Below are positions 53,356 through 60,854 of a stretch of DNA of 64,000 bases, piece after piece. A model generated the notes under the pieces. That model did no database searches. It had not been told where the DNA came from and saw only the letters and a program-made list of their open reading frames with translations. How positions within the stretch are numbered: the first letter of the stretch is position 1; each line of letters begins with the position of its first letter. The position numbers and the translations under genes were made by a program. Source of the DNA: Deltaproteobacteria bacterium (lineage in GTDB: Bacteria > Myxococcota > Myxococcia > Myxococcales > SZAS-1); the NCBI GenBank assembly GCA_018266075.1, contig JAFEBB010000037.1, forward strand, positions 1 to 64,000, read 5' to 3'.

Positions 53356-54453
53356 ATGTTTGCGCCGCTGCTCGCCATTGCACTGACCGCCGAGCCGCCG
53401 AAGCTCGTGAAGCCGGTGTCGTTGCATGCGGTGACGGCGAACTCCGTTGTTGTCGATGTCGAGTTCGACCGACCCTGCATCCCTGAAATGACGATTCGAC
53501 CAGACGAGCCGATGTCGGACACGGGGATCCGAACTCGCGCGGGAACAACGGCTCGCTCGCACTGGACGTGGACCGTGAAGGTCCCATCGGGAATGGGAAC
53601 GAGATTCCAACTCGAGGCGGATGGTGCTTCGGCAAGCGGGAGGATTCCACGGCTTCCCGTCGAAGGTGCCAAGACGCCCTTCACCTTCGCCGTCGTCGGC
53701 GACGCGCGCGATCACGCCAAGTGGGCCGAGCTCGCGCGCTCGATTGCCGAAAAGCAGCCACGCTTCGTGATCGACACGGGTGACAACGTCGAGAGCGACA
53801 AGCCCGCTGACTGGCGCGACTACTACGTCGCCGGCCAATCGCTCTTCGCGAACGTTCCCGTGTTCGCCGCGCGCGGCAACCACGACTCGGGCGGCACCTA
53901 CGCCGAGTACAACCCCGCGCCCTCGACCGGCATCGGCCCGAGCACCTACGCGTTCACGTACGGCAACGCCGGCTTCCTCGCGCTCGACTCGAACGACGCC
54001 ACCAATCCCAAGCAGCTCGACTTCGCCGCGAAGGCGCTCAACGCAATGTCCGGCGGGCCGCTCTTCGTCTTCCAGCACCACCCGCTGTACTCCTGCGGCA
54101 CGCACGGAAACTCGGAGAAGATGCAGACGGCCTTTCAATCGCTCTTCGAGAAGGCGCACGTCACCGTCGACTTCGCCGGGCACGACCACGACCTCATCGA
54201 GTGGAAGCCGGTGAACGGCGTGCGCTACGTCGTGTCGGGCGGCGGCGGGACGGTCACCTATCCGCTCTTCCACTGCGACGGCCAGCCGTTCGCCAAGCAG
54301 AGCTTCGGCTTCGTGCTGGTGACGGTTGAAGGCCCCAAGGTGTCGATGAAGTTCTTCGACGAGCACGGCATCGAGTTGCACGCGACGCCGCCGTTCGACG
54401 CCCTTGGTCCGAGCGTGCCCGCGGTCGATCTGACGAAGCTGACCGCCCACTGA
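53356..54453 (+). CDS. Purple acid phosphatase-like metallophosphoesterase
   Basis: A 365-residue protein with a weak signal sequence (MFAPLLAIALTAEPPK) and an N-terminal fibronectin-III-like domain (about 20-95) typical of purple acid phosphatases. The catalytic domain has VVGDARDH (metal Asp), VIDTGDNVES, FAARGNHDSGG, HHPLYSCG and GHDHDLIEW, matching the five metal motifs with GNHD and GHxH. Likely exported phosphodiesterase or phosphatase. The first 110 codons use more A/T-ending and CGA-type codons than the rest, hinting at recent acquisition or domain shuffling. Confidence 0.88.
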   Translation: MFAPLLAIALTAEPPKLVKPVSLHAVTANSVVVDVEFDRPCIPEMTIRPDEPMSDTGIRTRAGTTARSHWTWTVKVPSGMGTRFQLEADGASASGRIPRLPVEGAKTPFTFAVVGDARDHAKWAELARSIAEKQPRFVIDTGDNVESDKPADWRDYYVAGQSLFANVPVFAARGNHDSGGTYAEYNPAPSTGIGPSTYAFTYGNAGFLALDSNDATNPKQLDFAAKALNAMSGGPLFVFQHHPLYSCGTHGNSEKMQTAFQSLFEKAHVTVDFAGHDHDLIEWKPVNGVRYVVSGGGGTVTYPLFHCDGQPFAKQSFGFVLVTVEGPKVSMKFFDEHGIELHATPPFDALGPSVPAVDLTKLTAH

Positions 54454-54501
54454 TGCGCCGGCCAAGGGCATGACTAGGTTCGTATCGTGGTGGTGTACGC
54501 G

Positions 54502-54681
54502 ATGCGAGATCCCAAGCTCATTCCCTTGAAGCGTCCCCGGCAGCCTGGCGGCACCGGTGACCTGGCTGATCCCACGCTGCGCAGCGAGCGCGCGCGCATT
54601 CCGAACCTGGATGCCACGCGCCGCCCGCCCGCAACGCCTCCGCCGACCTCGCCCCCTGACAGCTCGCCCACCGAGCAGTGA
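54502..54681 (+). CDS. Short basic/proline-rich peptide gene
   Basis: A 59-residue peptide beginning MRDPKLIPLKRPRQPGGTG. It is rich in Arg and Pro and ends in a Pro/Thr/Ser tail. No Shine-Dalgarno is obvious and a GTG at 54487 is an alternative start. It nearly touches the next small gene. Function unknown; its being a real gene is uncertain. Confidence 0.4.
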   Translation: MRDPKLIPLKRPRQPGGTGDLADPTLRSERARIPNLDATRRPPATPPPTSPPDSSPTEQ

Positions 54682-54695
54682 AGGAAGTCTGCACC

Positions 54696-54902
54696 ATGCT
54701 CGAGAGAATGAAGCGAACCGTCCGGGCTTTTCGCGGCCAGAGGCTCGACGGCACCACCGGCCGGCCGGTCGTCCCGCCGCGGTCGAAGCTCTGCGTGCAG
54801 ATGGGCGGCTTTGCGGGGCCGTTCGCCAGCCCGGGCCTGGGCATCGACGACGCGAGCGAAGAGATCTCCGGCTTCACCGTGGTGGTGATGCTGCGGTTCT
54901 AG
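54696..54902 (+). CDS. Small unknown gene
   Basis: A 68-residue peptide beginning MLERMKRTVRAFRG, with GGFAGPFASPGLGIDD in the middle and a hydrophobic C-terminus (GFTVVVMLRF). GAAGGAAG lies about 9 nt before the ATG. It is 14 nt downstream of the short basic peptide gene and the two may be one unit. A leader-like basic N-terminus followed by a Gly-rich segment is reminiscent of peptide natural-product precursors, but no modifying enzyme is nearby. Confidence 0.5.
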   Translation: MLERMKRTVRAFRGQRLDGTTGRPVVPPRSKLCVQMGGFAGPFASPGLGIDDASEEISGFTVVVMLRF

Positions 54903-54918
54903 TTAACGAAACGGTTAA
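54903..54918. repeat. TTAAC-N6-GTTAA dyad, copy 6
   Basis: TTAAC-GAAACG-GTTAA between two convergent stops (54902 and 54915). Confidence 0.75.
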
Positions 54919-56366
54919 CCAATCGCGCGCGTGACCGGCGCGGCCGCGAGGGCCAGCGCCGCGCGAATCGCTTCCGCTGCGTCGGTTGGCCCGAGGCTCG
55001 TGCCACCGGCTGCGCGCCGCAGGCTCTGCGGGACCGCCGCGGCGCCCGCGAGCATCAAGTGCACGCGCGAGTCGGCGGCGAAGAAGTTGGCGAGCGGCAA
55101 GCCGGTCTCGTCGAGGATCACGGCCACGACCGCGCCCGCGCCGAACGGCCGCCAGAGCGGGCGAAAGTCCTCGTGCGTGGGCAGCGCGAGCACTTCGATG
55201 GTCAGGTTGTCGGGCAGGGCGATGGTGCCCAGCGCGCCGAAGTCGCTGGCGGCCACGCCGCGCTCCACGCCATAGCCCGGCAGCCGCGCGAGCGCCCGAG
55301 CGAACCGCGCCACGCCGCGCGCCTGTCCCGCGACGATGATCTTTCCCAGCGCCGCAATCGACTGCCGACCGCGCACGAGCTTGGCGCGCAGCGCGTGGAG
55401 CTCGGCGGGTTGCAGGAGCGGCGTCGCGTCGGCCGACTCGCGGCGCTCGACCTGAACCACGAGCCCCTTGTCGATGAGCGAGGCGATCGCCGCGAGGACC
55501 TCGAAGTCGGTGGCCGGGCAGCGATCGAGCACCTCGCCCAGCGGCAGCGACTCCACAAGCGCCTGCACCACCTGCTGCGTGATGGGGTGCAGCTCGTTCG
55601 GAATCTGCGCGCCAGGTGCGAGCGCGATGAACGCGGCCGTCGACGGCAGTCGCTCGGCGATGCGCGCAGCCTCGTCGGCCTGGCGCATGCCCTCGAGGAG
55701 CGCGTCTTCCATCCCGCGGTCGATGCGAGCGGGCGGAGCGGTGGGCAGTGGCGTGAAGGCGAAGCTTCCCTCGCGCCACGAGAGCAGGCGGAACAGCGCC
55801 TTCTCGCCCTCGACGCCGCCCACGCGCGCGTTCACCGGCCGCCCATCGCCGAGGTGGATCTCGCCGCGGTGGCCGTTGCTCGTCAGCTCGATGCGGCCGG
55901 TGCGCCGGTTGCCCGCGAGGATCTGCAACAGATCGGCGATGCCCATCTGCTTCAGGCTGCCTTCGATCTCGCTGGCCTCGCCCTTGAGCTGCCGCGCCGC
56001 TTCCGTGCGCCGGAAGATCTGCTCGATGCGCGAGAGCACCTCGTCCATGTTGAACGGCTTGCGCAGGTAGCCGTCGCGGTAGCCGCGCAGTCGCTCCAGG
56101 TCGTTGCCGTGCCCGGTGACGATGACCGGGATGTCCTCGGTGCGCGGGTTGGTGCGCAGGATCTGGATGAACGTGCGCGCCTCGAGCAGCCGCGAGGTCT
56201 CGTCGAAGAGAATCAGATCCGGGTGCCGCAGGACGGCGATCTCCAGCGCGCGTGCACCATCGGCCGCGGCGTGGAGCTGGTAGCCGCGCTCGCGCAGCGC
56301 GCGCGCCAACACGCGGGCGCTCTCGGCGTCCGGGTCGGCGATCAGCAGTTTGCGCGATGCGGCCAT
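54915..56366 (-). CDS. Response regulator with DUF4388 (PATAN) domain
   Basis: A 483-residue protein. The REC domain (1-120) is intact: D11 and D13, phosphoacceptor D55 (ILFDETS), T84 (VIVTGHG) and K103 (LRKPFN). A DUF4388 domain follows (about 137-235): GSLKQMGIADLLQILAGNRRTGRIEL and GEIHLGDGRPVNARVGG, a myxobacterial module. The C-terminal 250 residues are helical and unassigned. It lies 17 nt after the REC-GAF gene and on the same strand; both are probably co-transcribed. Confidence 0.9.
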   Translation of the reverse strand: MAASRKLLIADPDAESARVLARALRERGYQLHAAADGARALEIAVLRHPDLILFDETSRLLEARTFIQILRTNPRTEDIPVIVTGHGNDLERLRGYRDGYLRKPFNMDEVLSRIEQIFRRTEAARQLKGEASEIEGSLKQMGIADLLQILAGNRRTGRIELTSNGHRGEIHLGDGRPVNARVGGVEGEKALFRLLSWREGSFAFTPLPTAPPARIDRGMEDALLEGMRQADEAARIAERLPSTAAFIALAPGAQIPNELHPITQQVVQALVESLPLGEVLDRCPATDFEVLAAIASLIDKGLVVQVERRESADATPLLQPAELHALRAKLVRGRQSIAALGKIIVAGQARGVARFARALARLPGYGVERGVAASDFGALGTIALPDNLTIEVLALPTHEDFRPLWRPFGAGAVVAVILDETGLPLANFFAADSRVHLMLAGAAAVPQSLRRAAGGTSLGPTDAAEAIRAALALAAAPVTRAIG

Positions 56367-56383
56367 GTGTTAACCAAAAAGTG

Positions 56384-58222
56384 TCAGAACGGCTGAAGGT
56401 CGTACGCCTGCTGCAGCTTGTGAACCAGCCCATCCACGAGCAGCACGTCGCTGGTGTGGAACGCAATCGAGTCGTGGCCCTTGCGCCGCAGCATGGCGTA
56501 GCTCGCGTGCTCCGAGTGCAAGAGCACGAACTCGTGGGCCTGCATGCGCTCGTCGCCCTCGAGGTACACGAGCGTCGCCGACGGATGCGCGTCGAGCCCC
56601 GCGCGACGGCCGAGCAGGTACACGCGCGCCTGACTCTCCTGCCAGCGCTCCAGCGGCGTCAGCAGCGGCAGGTCCGCGCGCACCTCGGGCACGCCCACGT
56701 AGAGCAGCCCGCGCGCGCCGGGATCACGCTCCAGCTCGCGAACGGCCTCCACCTGCGTGCGATCGAAGATCGCGTCCGGCAGCGCCGTGCGCCGGCTCGA
56801 GCCACCGCGATCGTCGATGGGCAGCTTGGGGCTCCTGGGCGTGCCCAGCAGCAGGTCCACCGTCGACCAGAAGTCGAGCCCCTCGAGCATCAGCCGGCGA
56901 TGCAGCGAGAGCCGGCCTTCGTCCATGCGCGCGCGGCAGCGGTGCACGAGCTCGTCGAAGTCTTCGCCGTCCTTGGGGAAGGTCGCGACACCAAACGAGA
57001 TCGCGAGCGGCGCGCGCGTCTCCACGTCGGCGAGCAGCTTGTCGTCCTTGATGGCGTTGAGCGCGCGCCGCGCGAACATCAGCGCGCCGAAGAGGTCCGT
57101 CTCGGGCAGGAGCACGTAGAGCTCGGCCTCGGCGCTCTTGGCGATGACGTCGGCGTCGCGGCACACGCGTGTCATCGCGAGGACGACCGTGCGAATCGCG
57201 GCGCGCAGCTCGTCGCCATTCAGGTGCGCGCGCAGGACTTCGAGGTTGTCGATGCCGAGCGTGAGCAGCGAGAAGGAGCGCCCGTAGCGGCGGGCCTTGT
57301 AGGCCTCCTTGCCTGCGTAGTCGACGAAGTAGGCGAGGTTGTACGCGCCGGTGTCGCGATCGCGCAGGCCGAGCCGCTCGAGGGCCACGAAGCGTCGCGC
57401 GTTGCGCAGCGCCGTCGACGCAAAGTCCGACACCGCGCGCGCGATCGCTTGATCCTCGCCCGAGAACGAGCCGGTGAGCTTGTCGCCGAGCAGCGCCAGG
57501 CCGACCAGATCACCGCCCGCCCAGAGCGGCAGGAAGAAGTCCTTGCCCGGGCCCGCAGTGGTGAACGGCCTCCGCGCGGCGATGCCTTCCGCGAGCGGGC
57601 CGCGCTTGCCGTCGACGCGCGTGGGCAACTTCGCGCGATTCACCAGCCCGCGGTACGCCTTGAGCGCGAGCTCGCCGCGCTCGTCGGCCACCCAGAGCGC
57701 GCCCGATTGCGCGTCGCAGACCTGGCACAAGTCGGCCAGCGCCTGCTCTTGGAGGCGCTCGAGATCCAGGTTCGAGAGCAGCTCCAGGCAGCGCCGATAG
57801 AGCGCCTGGTGCTTGATGAACTCGAGGTTCTCGTCGAGCAGCCGGGTGCGCTCGCGGCGCAGGTTCTGGCGACTGGCGGAGCGCTCCAACGCGAGCAGCA
57901 GCGTGGCCTCGTCGACGGGCTTGGTGATGAAGTCGGCGGCGCCTTCGCGCAGGGCGTCCACGGCGGTCCGCGCATCGGACGCGCTGGTCACGAGGAGGAC
58001 TTCTTGGTCGGGCGAGCGCTGGTGCAGGGCGCGCATGAGCTCGATGCCGCCCACGCTGGGGAGGACGAGGTCGGCGAGCACGGCGTCGAAGCGGCCCGGC
58101 GCGAAGTGCGCGAGGGCCTCGGTCGCGTTGGGGACGGTGGTCACCGCGTGGCCGTGCCGATCGAGCATGCCGGTGAGCAGCTCGCGGAAGAAACGATCGT
58201 CGTCGACGACGAGGAGGCGCAC
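56384..58222 (-). CDS. REC-GAF-degenerate GGDEF response regulator
   Basis: A 612-residue protein starting at GTG. REC (1-118) is intact: D7, D8, phosphoacceptor D51 and K101 (FITKPV). A coiled/helical region leads to a GAF-type domain (about 145-285: NLDLERLQEQALADLCQVCDAQ, then a GAF fold with LWAGGDLVGLALLGDKLTGS). A diguanylate cyclase-like domain follows (RDRDTGAYNLAYFVDYAGKEAYKARRYG), but the GGDEF position reads SAEAE (AKSAEAELYVLLPET). A C-terminal region of about 180 residues, unassigned, follows. Probably a signal-integrating protein without diguanylate cyclase activity. Confidence 0.88.
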   Translation of the reverse strand: MRLLVVDDDRFFRELLTGMLDRHGHAVTTVPNATEALAHFAPGRFDAVLADLVLPSVGGIELMRALHQRSPDQEVLLVTSASDARTAVDALREGAADFITKPVDEATLLLALERSASRQNLRRERTRLLDENLEFIKHQALYRRCLELLSNLDLERLQEQALADLCQVCDAQSGALWVADERGELALKAYRGLVNRAKLPTRVDGKRGPLAEGIAARRPFTTAGPGKDFFLPLWAGGDLVGLALLGDKLTGSFSGEDQAIARAVSDFASTALRNARRFVALERLGLRDRDTGAYNLAYFVDYAGKEAYKARRYGRSFSLLTLGIDNLEVLRAHLNGDELRAAIRTVVLAMTRVCRDADVIAKSAEAELYVLLPETDLFGALMFARRALNAIKDDKLLADVETRAPLAISFGVATFPKDGEDFDELVHRCRARMDEGRLSLHRRLMLEGLDFWSTVDLLLGTPRSPKLPIDDRGGSSRRTALPDAIFDRTQVEAVRELERDPGARGLLYVGVPEVRADLPLLTPLERWQESQARVYLLGRRAGLDAHPSATLVYLEGDERMQAHEFVLLHSEHASYAMLRRKGHDSIAFHTSDVLLVDGLVHKLQQAYDLQPF

Positions 58223-58288
58223 GGAGGTGGAGCGCTCGGACGAAGAAGGGGTCCCTCGACACTATCGGCCGCTCGCAGAGGGGGCAAA

Positions 58289-59218
58289 TCACAAGTCGCA
58301 GAGCGAATCCCAGAGCTTCGCTGGCAGCCGCTGGCCATGCGGTCGGGCCGGGTCGATGCCCTCAGCCCGAAGGAGCGTCGCCAACCGCGCGGCCCAGAGC
58401 CTGGGCGTCCGCTCGCCCGCTCGAAGCCCCTCGACCAGCGCCGTCGCCACCAGCGCCGAACGATGCTGCCCGAAGCTCTGCGCCCGGTCGTCGTGGAGCG
58501 GCGGCGACTCGGCGAGCGCGATGCCCGGCTCGAGCTGCAGCGCCGCGAACGGTGTCGCCTTCCGCCAGCCGCGCGGTTGCTGACGACGCAGCGTGCGCAG
58601 CGCCTTCAGGATTGCGCGCGCGTCGTCCGCGTGGGCGTACACGAGCATGGTGTCGCAGCGATCGAACGCCGCCGGGTCGTTCGGAATCTTCGCTTCGAAG
58701 CGGAGCTTCGCGAACGACTTGCTGAGCAGCAGCGCTTGCATGAGCGCGAGCCCGCGCTCGGCGTCGACGTTCAAGTAGATGCGCACGTGCGGCGCGCACG
58801 GATCGATCGCGCCTGCGCGGCTGAACGCGTAGAGGAAGTGCGGCACCAGCCCTTCACGCAAGCACGGCATCAACACAGCGACGTGCTCTCCCACGCGCGC
58901 GCGCGCGGGATGCGACTCGGAGTCTGCGTGCACGAAGAGCTGCATGCGGCCGCTGTGCACGAAGCTCCAGTCGCCCGCGCGCTGGATGACCTCCCAGCCG
59001 TGCTCCCAGCCGCGCGCGTCCTGCAGCGCCAACGCCGCGCGCTCGACGAACGCCGGATCGCCCGAGGCGCGATCGATCGCGTTCTCGCCCGGGACGAAGC
59101 GCGTGAAGTGCCGCAGGTACACGTGGTCGGCGAGCGCGTTCGCGTCGGGTCGCCCGTGGAGCTCACGCGCGAGCGCGCCGAGCACGTTTCGCCAGCTCCT
59201 GGGGAGCGCCTCACGCAT
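58289..59218 (-). CDS. HopA1-family protein, candidate dehydratase lyase
   Basis: A 309-residue protein of the HopA1 effector-like family. Family segments: HVYLRHFTRF (32-41), VRIYLNVD (145-152), IPNDPAAFDRCDTMLVY (178-194), PGIALAESPP (231-240) and SFGQHR (248-253). In class V lanthipeptide and thioamitide pathways, HopA1-like enzymes eliminate phosphate from residues phosphorylated by an APH-like kinase. The ATG at 59216-59218 overlaps the kinase gene's stop by 8 nt, implying coupled translation. The family is named after a Pseudomonas T3SS effector; no signal for secretion is evident here. Lyase function is inferred from context. Confidence 0.85.
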   Translation of the reverse strand: MREALPRSWRNVLGALARELHGRPDANALADHVYLRHFTRFVPGENAIDRASGDPAFVERAALALQDARGWEHGWEVIQRAGDWSFVHSGRMQLFVHADSESHPARARVGEHVAVLMPCLREGLVPHFLYAFSRAGAIDPCAPHVRIYLNVDAERGLALMQALLLSKSFAKLRFEAKIPNDPAAFDRCDTMLVYAHADDARAILKALRTLRRQQPRGWRKATPFAALQLEPGIALAESPPLHDDRAQSFGQHRSALVATALVEGLRAGERTPRLWAARLATLLRAEGIDPARPHGQRLPAKLWDSLCDL

Positions 59219-60155
59219 GGAGCAGCTTCCGAGCGTGCGTGAGCAAGCGATGCGGCAGCGCGTGCAGCACGCCATCGCCCAGGACCATCGCGTGCGCGTA
59301 GATGAGCAGGTGCGCGCCCATCCAGAGCCGTACGCGTCGTCGCATCGCGCGTGACATCGGCCCGTAACCTTCGAACACGGCCGCGAGCCCGTCGTTCAGC
59401 GCCTTCGTGCTCAGCTTCTCCGAGGGCTGCTCGGGCGCGATCTGGCAGCGCGCGAGATCCGCCGCGAGGCTGCCCAGATCCTGCGCCGGATCGCCGAAGT
59501 GCGAGAGCTCCCAATCGAGCCACACCGGCGCGCCGCGCGCGGGCAGGAGCACATTGAGCGCCTTGGCGTCGCCGTGGATCAGCGCGCGCCGCTGCGGATC
59601 CTGGATGAGCTCGATGAGCCCGTTGCGCGCGCGCGCGTCGGCCTGGAGCGTGCCGAAGAGCAGCATGCCGTCGGGCGGGAGTCGCGTGGCGAAGTCGGGC
59701 CGCGTCCAGACGAAGCACTCGAGCAGCGTGTCCGCGGGCGGCTCGGCCCAGGCGGGCATCTCGCTCGACGCATGGAGCGCCGCCAGCGAGCGACCGATCT
59801 CGCGCAGCCGCCGAAGCGGAAGCGCGCGTTGCTCGCGGTGCTGCGCATAGAGCGTCGGCGCCCGCGCGACGAACTCGATCGCGAGCACGTTGCGCGCGGG
59901 CGCGAAGCCAACCAGCTCGGGAACGCGAAGCCGCTGCGGATCGACCGCCTCGGCCACGTGCTTCAGCGCGGCCGCCTCACGCGCCACGCCGCCGTCGAAC
60001 GGATTCGGCGCGCACTTGAGGAACACGCGTCGCCCGTCGCGCGCGCGCGCGAGCTGGGTGAGGTTCTTGGTGGCGAACGCTGAAACGCCAAGAGCCGGCC
60101 GGAGCCGCCACGCTCGCATGCAGCGACGCAGCGCCTCCGCCGGCTCCAGGGTCAT
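59211..60155 (-). CDS. APH-fold kinase, candidate Ser/Thr kinase of a RiPP pathway
   Basis: A 314-residue aminoglycoside phosphotransferase-like kinase with an intact active site: ATP-binding Lys47 (VFLKCAP), Glu60, the catalytic HGD (194-196) with Asn201 (IHGDAKALNVLL) and metal Asp214 in LDWELSHFGDP. In class V lanthipeptide and thioamitide clusters such kinases phosphorylate Ser/Thr of the precursor peptide before HopA1-like elimination. It starts 9 nt after the precursor's stop codon and no strong Shine-Dalgarno is visible, suggesting coupling to the upstream gene. It could instead be an unrelated metabolite kinase. Confidence 0.88.
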   Translation of the reverse strand: MTLEPAEALRRCMRAWRLRPALGVSAFATKNLTQLARARDGRRVFLKCAPNPFDGGVAREAAALKHVAEAVDPQRLRVPELVGFAPARNVLAIEFVARAPTLYAQHREQRALPLRRLREIGRSLAALHASSEMPAWAEPPADTLLECFVWTRPDFATRLPPDGMLLFGTLQADARARNGLIELIQDPQRRALIHGDAKALNVLLPARGAPVWLDWELSHFGDPAQDLGSLAADLARCQIAPEQPSEKLSTKALNDGLAAVFEGYGPMSRAMRRRVRLWMGAHLLIYAHAMVLGDGVLHALPHRLLTHARKLLHA

Positions 60156-60164
60156 GCGCGAAGA

Positions 60165-60446
60165 CTACTTCACCGGGCGGGTGGCGGTCGGCGTGGGCTT
60201 CGCGACGGGACCCTGCTTCACCGGGCGGGTCGCGGTCGGCGTCGGCTTGGCCACGAAGCCGTCCTTCACGGGGCGGGTGGCGGTCGGCGTGGGCTGCGCG
60301 ACGGGGCCGCCCTTCACCGGACGGGTGGCGGTCGGCGTCGGCCGAGCCACCGGCTGCTTGGTCGGACGGATGGCGGTCGGCGTGGGCTTGGCAACGGGGC
60401 CCGACTTCACGGGGCGGGTGGCGGTCGGCGTGGGGCGCAGCTTCAT
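60165..60446 (-). CDS. Thr-rich repetitive peptide, candidate RiPP precursor
   Basis: A 93-residue peptide starting MKL, then six repeats of the form xPTPTATRPVK (units begin with R, K, R, Q, K, K; unit 2 reads KPTPTAIRPTK) joined by 4-5-residue linkers (SGPVA, QPVA, GGPVA, DGFVA, QGPVA). It has 18 Thr, 1 Ser and no Cys. The DNA repeats every 48 nt, once 45. AGGAG lies 6 nt before the ATG. Three Thr per repeat would be substrates for the downstream kinase/HopA1 pair. No classical leader peptide is evident beyond the first three residues. It could be a structural peptide instead. Confidence 0.75.
   Translation of the reverse strand: MKLRPTPTATRPVKSGPVAKPTPTAIRPTKQPVARPTPTATRPVKGGPVAQPTPTATRPVKDGFVAKPTPTATRPVKQGPVAKPTPTATRPVK
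60174..60433 (-). repeat. Six-unit 48-nt tandem repeat within the peptide gene
   Basis: Equivalent GTGGCGG-type positions occur at 60181, 60229, 60277, 60325, 60370 and 60418 (spacings 48, 48, 48, 45, 48). All preserve frame. Unit 5 has a 3-nt deletion in the linker. Such repeats are prone to unit gain and loss. Confidence 0.85.
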
Positions 60447-60632
60447 GGCGTGCTCCTGAAAGGTGAGAAGCAGTTCGTGCCGACATTGTCTTACATCCGC
60501 TCAAATGGTTGCTTGGTCGGTCGCCTTCGCCCGGAAGCGCATGGAATGGATGGGCGGGAGTGGTCGTTGAAGTCGCGTATCACCGGGACTCGCGCGCTTT
60601 GGGAAGGGCCGCGCGGGCCAGCGACGGTTGCC

Positions 60633-60845
60633 GTGAACTTCACCCCCAATCCCGCCCCCCTTCGGCCCGCGCCGCACGCGCGCGATCCGGTCCGCAACGT
60701 GTTTTGCCCGAACTACACCGCCTGTCTGAACACGGCGGCCCGCCGCGGCTGGCAGGACTGGACCTGCCTGCAGTGTGAGAACGGCCGCCAGAACGGCGAG
60801 GGCGTCCGCGCGGTGGACTTCGCGCACGACCGCCGCGAACGTTAA
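60633..60845 (+). CDS. Small zinc-ribbon-like protein
   Basis: A 70-residue protein starting at GTG 60633. Its centre reads FCPNYTACLNTAARRGWQDWTCLQCENG, with CxxxxxC and CLQC pairs likely to bind zinc; this C-P-N-Y...W-x-x-W-x-C-x-x-C pattern is seen in other deltaproteobacterial small proteins. Upstream 187 nt to the divergent precursor gene hold no further gene. It is convergent with the enoyl-CoA hydratase-like gene. Confidence 0.75.
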   Translation: MNFTPNPAPLRPAPHARDPVRNVFCPNYTACLNTAARRGWQDWTCLQCENGRQNGEGVRAVDFAHDRRER

Positions 60846-60854
60846 CCAAAAAGT

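Noticed and set aside
60174..60433. CRISPR-like or tandem satellite reading of the 48-nt repeats
   Set aside because: The repeats are contiguous, in frame, without spacers and encode a regular peptide with a good Shine-Dalgarno.
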